Shown piece after piece: positions 19,451 to 24,190 of a stretch of 24,190 nt of DNA (the stretch's first letter is position 1; each line of letters opens with the position of its first letter). The translations under genes and the position numbers were made by a program. A model generated the notes under the pieces. That model was given only the letters and a program-made list of their open reading frames with translations. It did no database searches and was not told the DNA's origin. The stretch covers positions 1 through 24,190 of the forward strand of contig CAMLRZ010000014.1 in assembly GCA_946482575.1 (NCBI GenBank), written 5' to 3'. The DNA comes from an uncultured Candidatus Saccharibacteria bacterium (GTDB lineage: Bacteria > Patescibacteria > Saccharimonadia > Saccharimonadales > UBA4665).

Positions 19451-20068
19451 ATGATTAAAGACATTCAGCCTATAGAACTGGAAGGAATGCCGCCAGCATA
19501 TCAAGCTTGTTTTGACGTCTTGGCTGCGGCGGAGCCGGAAGCACCTGTTGTATTGTTTGGTGGCGCAGTGCGTGATGCCGATTATGCAGCACACCATAAT
19601 GTGTCTCGTTCAATAAATGATTATGACTTGCGGATTTTGCTGCCAGATGACAATCATGCAGAACGCACAGAGGTTTTTGCTGCTGCACTTGCTGTAGCAG
19701 CCGGAAATGAGGTGCGTGAAGTGCCGAGCGCAGGCACCGGACGCATCAGGCATTGCGTGTATCTTGACTTGGGCCGCTTGGGTACTGTTGACATGGACGT
19801 CAGTGTGCGACGGGAGTCAACAATACCTAACCTACACGCCGAGGGCATTGCTGCCTTGGCAAAGGAGCGCGTTTCTGAATCCGATATAGGTCTATCGTCA
19901 GTTGTCATTGCTTCAAACGGCATAGCCTGGGCCTCCCGTGAGTACCAACAGGATCGCAATAACCGTACACTGTCAGTGTATCCGCGCCCAAACGCTGAGC
20001 GTCGCTTACGAGAATATAGTGAACGCATGCAACAAAAATTTCCAGACCATCGAGTCGTGTGGCTTTAG
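19451..20068 (+). CDS. Stand-alone nucleotidyltransferase-like protein (CCA-adding/poly(A) polymerase head type)
   Basis: A 205-residue cytoplasmic protein. Residues 33-61 hold the class II polymerase-beta-type pattern: a Gly-Gly motif FGGAVRD (36-42), then NDYDLRI with Asp57 and Asp59 as the metal-binding pair. VDMDV (113-117) is placed for the third carboxylate region. Normal tRNA nucleotidyltransferases add helical neck and tail domains of 200 or more residues; here only about 90 residues follow, so the substrate may differ. The C-terminus is Arg-rich (RRLREYSERMQQK), which suits nucleic-acid binding. ATG lies exactly 6 nt after TACAAT (19439-19444), giving a leaderless message. Confidence 0.78.
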   Translation: MIKDIQPIELEGMPPAYQACFDVLAAAEPEAPVVLFGGAVRDADYAAHHNVSRSINDYDLRILLPDDNHAERTEVFAAALAVAAGNEVREVPSAGTGRIRHCVYLDLGRLGTVDMDVSVRRESTIPNLHAEGIAALAKERVSESDIGLSSVVIASNGIAWASREYQQDRNNRTLSVYPRPNAERRLREYSERMQQKFPDHRVVWL

Positions 20069-20191
20069 GCTAATAGTTTGCAAATAAAAAATAACCATGC
20101 TCAAATTAAGCTATGGCAACGCTAGATTTCCAAAATAAGACGCTCGAGCGCTTATATAGAAGTTGCGACAGACGCAAGGCAGGGGGTTTAT

Positions 20192-20704
20192 CTAATCTGC
20201 AATAATGACAAACGGACAAACCTTGACGTGATCGCGCAGCAGATTAATACCGCTTAGCAGTTTCTCTTTGGATATCCTGCTAACTTTACCATTCCAAGGG
20301 TCAAAGACTTCATAAAACTTATCAGTTGCTTTTGTGACCATCATAAAATGAGGAAGGTGCGTCCAGCCATCGGTAATATGGTTGTCAACGTACACAATAA
20401 AAGGCGCAGTTAGTGAGCTGAGGAGTTTGCTATCATTCTTTTTGTAAAGCATAGTAATGCGTGGATGGTTAACCCATTTTTTTAGCACTCCAAGGTAGAA
20501 ATTATTGTCCACATAGATCGTTACCGACTTGTCTTCATAACGGTCAAGGAAAGCCAAAAGACATCCAAGTGTGTAATTTTCGCGAAGGCGGAAAAGTCCT
20601 TCGCTAAGAATGCTTTGCTCTTTTTCGCGAGTTGGCTCAATATCAAATAGGTACATTAAATCAACGACTAAACAGCCTTGATTGCTTTGTTGTTTATAAT
20701 CCAT
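20192..20704 (-). CDS. C39-like papain-fold cysteine peptidase or amide hydrolase
   Basis: A 170-residue protein with the order of catalytic residues expected for C39/papain-like folds: NQGC with Cys11 (oxyanion Gln nearby), LPHFMMV with His119, and FDPWNG with Asp135. The segment APFIVYVD...LPHFMMVTKATDKFYEVFDPWNG is typical of C39-like domains. There is no transporter domain and no signal peptide. It could process a peptide or act as a stand-alone amidase-type enzyme; the target is unknown. The start at 20704 follows TACAAT by 7 nt, and the ATG at 20713 overlaps that box. The gene is AT-rich and is divergent from the YbaK-like gene with a 57-bp gap. Confidence 0.72.
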   Translation of the reverse strand: MDYKQQSNQGCLVVDLMYLFDIEPTREKEQSILSEGLFRLRENYTLGCLLAFLDRYEDKSVTIYVDNNFYLGVLKKWVNHPRITMLYKKNDSKLLSSLTAPFIVYVDNHITDGWTHLPHFMMVTKATDKFYEVFDPWNGKVSRISKEKLLSGINLLRDHVKVCPFVIIAD

Positions 20705-20711
20705 GTTTAGC

Positions 20712-20739
20712 ATTGTAGATTTATATATTTTATTAACAA
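20712..20739 (-). promoter_or_regulatory. Promoter of the C39-like gene
   Basis: On the minus strand TTGTTA (20739-20734), 16 nt, TACAAT (20717-20712), leaderless. It is interleaved with the divergent TATGAT (20750-20755) of the YbaK-like gene. Confidence 0.58.
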
Positions 20740-20761
20740 CCCCAAATGATATGATGAGTGA

Positions 20762-21298
20762 ATGCAAATAAGCAACCTCATTTTTAATCCCATCGACCCA
20801 GATATTGCCCTGGTGGCTGCGCCAGTACAAAGAAGTATCCAAGAGAATAATCTATTTGAATCGGTGTTTGTTGCCAAAATAGACCCTGCGCTTGCTGATA
20901 CGGCTTCATTTTGCGCCCACTACAATATTTCCCCCAGTATAGGTACAAGCTGTCTTGTGCTTGAAGCTAAAAGAGGTGATAGGGTTTGGTACGCCGCCTG
21001 CCTTATTCTTGCGACCGACATGGCCGACGTAAACGGTGCGATTCGAAAGCAATTGGATGCTCGCAAAATATCGTTTGCGCCCAAAGAAACAGCACTGGCC
21101 TTAACGTCGATGGAGTATGGTGGTGTTACGCCTATCGGTTTACCTAAAGATTGGCCACTTTTAATCGACACTGCGATTATGCAGCATGAGACCGTGGTCG
21201 CTGGTGGAGGAATTAGGGGCTCAAAACTTGCAATAAAAACCAGTTGTTTTAAAGCGATGCCAAGCACAGTAATCGCAAAGATCACAAAATCTAAGTGA
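20762..21298 (+). CDS. YbaK/EbsC-family protein (aminoacyl-tRNA deacylase-like)
   Basis: A 178-residue cytoplasmic protein of the YbaK/ProX superfamily, whose known members hydrolyse mischarged aminoacyl-tRNAs such as Cys- or Ala-tRNA(Pro). The core runs from CLVLEAKRGDRVWYAACLIL (about 64-83) through the family motif ALTSMEYGGVTPIGLP (112-127) to the C-terminal VVAGGGIRGSKLAIKT. The first 60 residues are a family-atypical extension with a Cys/His pair. Substrate cannot be read from sequence. ATG follows TATGAT by exactly 6 nt. Confidence 0.85.
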   Translation: MQISNLIFNPIDPDIALVAAPVQRSIQENNLFESVFVAKIDPALADTASFCAHYNISPSIGTSCLVLEAKRGDRVWYAACLILATDMADVNGAIRKQLDARKISFAPKETALALTSMEYGGVTPIGLPKDWPLLIDTAIMQHETVVAGGGIRGSKLAIKTSCFKAMPSTVIAKITKSK

Positions 21299-21341
21299 TA
21301 GTACATTCATGAAGGTTGGAATAAAGTCGCACGAGGCGCAT

Positions 21342-21377
21342 CAAACAAAAAACGTCACGAAAGTGGCGTTTTTTGTT
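21342..21377 (+). repeat. Second copy of the tRNA-Gly 3' end and terminator
   Basis: From CGCA through the hairpin to TTTTTTGTT this matches 18817-18857 over 41 bp with three mismatches, including the last bases of the tRNA acceptor (CGCATCA versus CGCACCA). It still works as a terminator for the YbaK-like gene. The sequence just before it no longer folds as a tRNA. Confidence 0.75.
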
Positions 21378-21388
21378 ATGATGAGAGA

Positions 21389-22027
21389 ATGAAATTACTT
21401 CTGACATCAGGCGGCATTACGAACGATTCAATTGCTACTGCGCTACTTAATATAGTAGGTAAAGAAGCAAAGGACATTAAAGTTGCCTTTATTCCTACCG
21501 CCGCTAATGTTGAAGAGGGCAATAAAGTGCCATGGTTCTTTCGCCAGTATGAAGATTTACGCCAGGCAGGGATTACCTGGATCGATATGGTTGACTTTGC
21601 AGCGCCAAACGTAGATTGGCAAGCTCGGCTTGAGGCTTGTGATGTCTTGTATCTTTCTGGTGGAAACACCTTCTATCTGCTTGATCAAATACGTAAGCAG
21701 GATTTTAACGAGTATCTAAAAACTGCACTTGCATCAAAAGTATACGTCGGCAGTAGCGCCAGCTCTATTGTTATGGCACCATCTATTGACGTGGCAACTA
21801 TTCCGCCGAGCGACCCCAACTTACCGGGTCTCACTGACCTAACGGGGCTAGGTTATACGAACTTTGAAATTGAACCGCATTGCGATGAAGAGCGATTTGC
21901 AGTGGTTGAAAAATACGCAAAAGAGCACGGCAAACAAATTTATGCAATCGACGATCAAACTGCTATAAAGATAATAGACAACAACATTGATGTGATCTCC
22001 GAAGGTAAGTGGAAACTATGCCAGTAA
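21389..22027 (+). CDS. Peptidase family S51-like protein (dipeptidase E/cyanophycinase fold)
   Basis: A 212-residue class I glutamine-amidotransferase-fold serine peptidase. It begins MKLLLTSGGIT, has the SGGNTFYLL motif (about 90-98), and carries the nucleophile elbow GSSAS with Ser123 (121-125). The usual elbow is G-x-S-A-G, so the last Gly is Ser here. His164 in EPHCDEERF is well placed for the catalytic His. Family members cut Asp-X dipeptides or related peptides, acting in the cytoplasm. ATG follows TATGAT by exactly 6 nt; the promoter overlaps the 3' side of the terminator hairpin at 21342-21377. Confidence 0.88.
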   Translation: MKLLLTSGGITNDSIATALLNIVGKEAKDIKVAFIPTAANVEEGNKVPWFFRQYEDLRQAGITWIDMVDFAAPNVDWQARLEACDVLYLSGGNTFYLLDQIRKQDFNEYLKTALASKVYVGSSASSIVMAPSIDVATIPPSDPNLPGLTDLTGLGYTNFEIEPHCDEERFAVVEKYAKEHGKQIYAIDDQTAIKIIDNNIDVISEGKWKLCQ

Positions 22028-22124
22028 GCCTCGTTTAATACGAAGATGGCAACATCACATTATTCAGGAATTTAACAGAATAGAGTAGTTTTGTCGTAGG
22101 CAGCTTGTGGTATACTCATGCGCA

Positions 22125-22670
22125 ATGGAAAAGCTGAAAGATATACTAATTCCTGTTGGCCACTTTTTGGTTAGTATATTTAATAATATTGAAAAAGTAG
22201 CCTCATGCTTTACCATTGCAGCAATTATTGCTGGACTTTGGTGGTTTTATAAGCGCCGAGAGAAGGCACCTCGAGCAAACATCGAGCACACCGTGAAATT
22301 TATTAATCTAGGCAACAAGACTACATACGTAGGAGTTACTGTTAAAATACAAAACACAGGCAATGTTGTCATCCGACCCAAAATTGCAGAAGATACGACA
22401 AGCGAGGTAGTCATAGAGGAGCTTAAGCCCTATCTGGCTAATTCTATAGAGTCGGATGATCTTTTGCCTACGTATAAGTTGGGGCTTTTAGGTGGTAGAG
22501 CGTTTCCGCCGGGTATTTGCGTTGAGCCTGGGGCTAGTCAATCTCTACTGTTTGAATTTATTATTCAGAATAAAACCAAAGCGCTTAGGGTATACTCTCA
22601 TTTGGATAACGATTATAATAATGGTGAGGCCTGGGATGCAACCACGGCACACGAGGTAATATATGACTAA
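22125..22670 (+). CDS. Single-pass membrane protein with extramembrane beta domain, unknown
   Basis: A 181-residue protein. An amphipathic N-terminus (1-25) leads to one membrane helix (about 30-48, ending WWFYKRRE), then a soluble domain of about 130 residues. That domain has immunoglobulin-like strand patterns (TYVGVTVKIQNTGNVVIRP). By the positive-inside rule the domain may be cytoplasmic. No family recognised. ATG at 22125 is 8 nt after TATACT; an upstream in-frame ATG at 22107 precedes the -10 box. It overlaps the next gene by 8 bp (ATGACTAA), so they are coupled. Confidence 0.78.
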   Translation: MEKLKDILIPVGHFLVSIFNNIEKVASCFTIAAIIAGLWWFYKRREKAPRANIEHTVKFINLGNKTTYVGVTVKIQNTGNVVIRPKIAEDTTSEVVIEELKPYLANSIESDDLLPTYKLGLLGGRAFPPGICVEPGASQSLLFEFIIQNKTKALRVYSHLDNDYNNGEAWDATTAHEVIYD

Positions 22671-22854
22671 CCACGACCAGACAAGTATCATCCGCGAACA
22701 AATGCACGCAAATGAGCGTATTATTAAAGCCGCTCGTTCAGCACAATCTGGAAAATTTGTTGGCAGAACGCCGCTAAATAAGCGAATGAAGCAACTCATA
22801 ACGCACGAATCTGCTATCGCTAAATCTAATCTACGTCCGCCAAAATCAAAATAG
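22663..22854 (+). CDS. Small basic protein, unknown, coupled to the upstream membrane protein
   Basis: A 63-residue protein, basic (many Lys/Arg) and mostly helical, with no membrane segment and no Cys. Its ATG overlaps the stop of the upstream gene, so its product is expected in step with the membrane protein and may bind it or nucleic acid. No family recognised. Confidence 0.68.
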   Translation: MTNHDQTSIIREQMHANERIIKAARSAQSGKFVGRTPLNKRMKQLITHESAIAKSNLRPPKSK

Positions 22855-22869
22855 GATAGGTTGGAATAG

Positions 22870-23544
22870 ATGAAAACAATTCTTATATCCGGTGGAAGTG
22901 AAGGTCTAGGTAAGGCAATTGCCAAGAATCTAGTAAAAGACAATCGAGTTATCATTTTGGCTCGTGACGTAGCAAAGCTAAAAGTAGTTGCAGATGAGTT
23001 GGGTTGTGAATACATTGCGGGTGACGTACGCGACTATGCGGCAATGCAAAAAGTATGCGATGATCTAGGCACAATCGACTGTCTTATAAATAACGCAGGA
23101 GTGTGGCTGCAAGGTCCTCTGGATGAAACTAACCCTGATCGTATTCAAGAAACGATAGACACAAATATTCACGGCACTATAAGCCTGACAAAGGCTGTTA
23201 TTCCACAAATGAAGCGCCAAAAGAGAGGCCTCATTATCAATGTTATTTCGCAAGGAGGCCTAAACGCGCGTGAGGGCTGGCCAATTTATACGGCAAGCAA
23301 GTGGGCGATTACAGGATTCACAAAAGCCATGCAGCAAGAACTGGAGCCGTTCGGTATCGGTGTAACCGGACTTTACCCAGCGACCCTCAACACGGAGATG
23401 TTTGCTAAGTCTGGCGTCTCAAAAGACGTCTCACACGCTCTGGACCCAGCCGATGTGGCAAAAACAGTAGCGTTTATTGTAAGTATGGACGGCACACTGA
23501 TGTTGCCCGAAATGGGCATCAAGAAATTTCCTTCGTCAAAATAG
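22870..23544 (+). CDS. Short-chain dehydrogenase/reductase (SDR)
   Basis: A 224-residue NAD(P)-dependent oxidoreductase of the classical SDR group. Cofactor motif GGSEGLG (8-14), Asp in GDVRD (about 51-55) and NNAG (74-77). Catalytic Ser127 (NVISQGG), Tyr140 and Lys144 (YTASK) are all present. Arg32 region LARD suggests NADP preference. The usual SDR length is about 250, so the C-terminus is slightly short. Substrate unknown. It lies 15 bp after the small basic protein gene; a TAGGAT at 22852-22857 may add its own promoter. Confidence 0.93.
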   Translation: MKTILISGGSEGLGKAIAKNLVKDNRVIILARDVAKLKVVADELGCEYIAGDVRDYAAMQKVCDDLGTIDCLINNAGVWLQGPLDETNPDRIQETIDTNIHGTISLTKAVIPQMKRQKRGLIINVISQGGLNAREGWPIYTASKWAITGFTKAMQQELEPFGIGVTGLYPATLNTEMFAKSGVSKDVSHALDPADVAKTVAFIVSMDGTLMLPEMGIKKFPSSK

Positions 23545-23583
23545 ATCGGATAAAGTCTGTCGAGCTCATGTTTCTATCCTGCA

Positions 23584-23612
23584 TTGGTTAGAGCCCTTCC
23601 AGGTGTTACGAT
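23584..23612 (+). promoter_or_regulatory. Promoter of the 2H phosphoesterase-like gene
   Basis: TTGGTT (23584-23589), 17 nt, TACGAT (23607-23612), then exactly 6 nt to ATG at 23619. Confidence 0.66.
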
Positions 23613-23618
23613 AGGGTA

Positions 23619-24190
23619 ATGGAAAAGACAATTGTTGCCGAATGGCTTGATGCAGAAAAAGTGGGGTACTGGGTTGGTACTTTCTTGTCACCCGAAAATC
23701 AGCAAAAAATAGCGACCTTTCAGGCGGCGCTTAAACGTGAGCTGCCTGGCGTCCTGTGGACCATGCCTGATATAACTCAACAGCACGTTACTCTATTCGA
23801 GATTGTCATGACCTTTCGTGACTACCCAGAGGACCCAGATGCCATTTTTGAACGTCATCGCGCTGGCATTGATGCCGAGCTAAAGGCACAGCTTGCAAAC
23901 CAAGGACCAATTACAATCACGCTCGATACCCTAGAAGCTAGCCCATCCGCTATTATTGTACGGGGTACAGACGACGGCAGTTTTCAGCGAATCCGCGATG
24001 CCATAAGTACTAAACACTTGCTTCCCGAAGGCACACGCACGCCACCTGATATTATTCATTCTTCACTTTGCCGCTACGTTAAAGAAGTTGATGTGGAGCG
24101 GGTACGTTCTGTGCTTGCGGGTCACAAGCTGGAGCTGACTCAAGAAGTTACCGAGTTTGAAATGGTAAGAATTTGGCGAATGCCAATGGA
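23619..24190 (+). CDS. 2H phosphoesterase-like protein (LigT/2'-5' RNA ligase superfamily), 3' truncated
   Basis: An open frame of 190 codons runs off the right edge. Two His-x-Ser/Thr motifs about 90 residues apart, QHVTLF with His56-Thr58 and IIHSSL with His147-Ser149, are the signature of the 2H phosphoesterase fold. Members act on cyclic phosphates or 2'-5' linkages in RNA and nucleotides. There are no membrane or signal segments. ATG at 23619 lies 6 nt after TACGAT. The exact subfamily cannot be set, and the C-terminus is missing. Confidence 0.78.
   Translation, partial: MEKTIVAEWLDAEKVGYWVGTFLSPENQQKIATFQAALKRELPGVLWTMPDITQQHVTLFEIVMTFRDYPEDPDAIFERHRAGIDAELKAQLANQGPITITLDTLEASPSAIIVRGTDDGSFQRIRDAISTKHLLPEGTRTPPDIIHSSLCRYVKEVDVERVRSVLAGHKLELTQEVTEFEMVRIWRMPM

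Noticed and set aside
1..24190. CRISPR arrays, insertion sequences, integrases or phage structural genes
   Set aside because: No regularly spaced repeats, no transposase or integrase motifs and no phage-like genes were seen in any frame.
1..24190. Alternative genetic code (UGA as Gly, as in some CPR lineages)
   Set aside because: UGA ends several well-defined genes here (for example the unit 1, 5 and 6 proteins and the 71-aa protein) at sensible C-termini, and no gene is interrupted by in-frame UGA.

Overview
The window looks like a chromosomal piece of a small-genome Candidate Phyla Radiation bacterium, most likely Candidatus Saccharibacteria (TM7). This is an inference. It rests on moderate GC in the resident genes, the standard code with UGA as a stop, many short unrecognised proteins, a wall hydrolase with DUF348 and G5 modules, and promoters sitting so close to start codons that most transcripts should be leaderless.

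Layout. 1-7.4 kb: PcrA-type helicase, a VIT/CCC1 metal transporter, a DUF348/G5/transglycosylase wall protein, KsgA and a MarR regulator. Two GC-rich foreign-looking units (a membrane protein and a lipoprotein) are slotted between them. 7.4-9.6 kb: an unknown minus-strand gene, the tmRNA gene with a second copy of its 3' end 122 bp downstream, and an anchored extracellular protein. 9.6-12.6 kb: three more GC-rich units encoding six tiny membrane proteins and a DUF4419 protein. 12.6-17.4 kb: a GH37 trehalase-like enzyme, a His-rich protein, two unrecognised soluble proteins, a membrane protein and tRNA-Phe. 17.4-18.4 kb: a sixth GC-rich unit (membrane protein). 18.4-24.2 kb: tRNA-Gly(GCC), then a more AT-rich run of small enzymes: nucleotidyltransferase-like, C39-like cysteine peptidase, YbaK/EbsC, S51 peptidase, SDR and 2H phosphoesterase-like.

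Two gene 'dialects' are interleaved. Resident genes usually have a -10 box 6-8 nt before ATG, so the transcript should start at or next to the start codon, with no Shine-Dalgarno site. The six GC-rich units each have a -35/-10 promoter with exactly 17 nt spacing and a leader of about 50-125 nt. Most also have a clear Shine-Dalgarno site, several have GTG or TTG starts, and codon use is actinobacterial-looking. Each has a long GC-rich stem-loop after its last stop codon, and five of the six then show a Rho-independent terminator. These self-contained cassettes are the most unusual feature here. Because Saccharibacteria live on Actinobacteria, they may be host-derived genes, or genes kept in host-like form; function is unknown. 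Two stable-RNA genes (tmRNA, tRNA-Gly) have duplicated 3' ends, which suggests past integration events.
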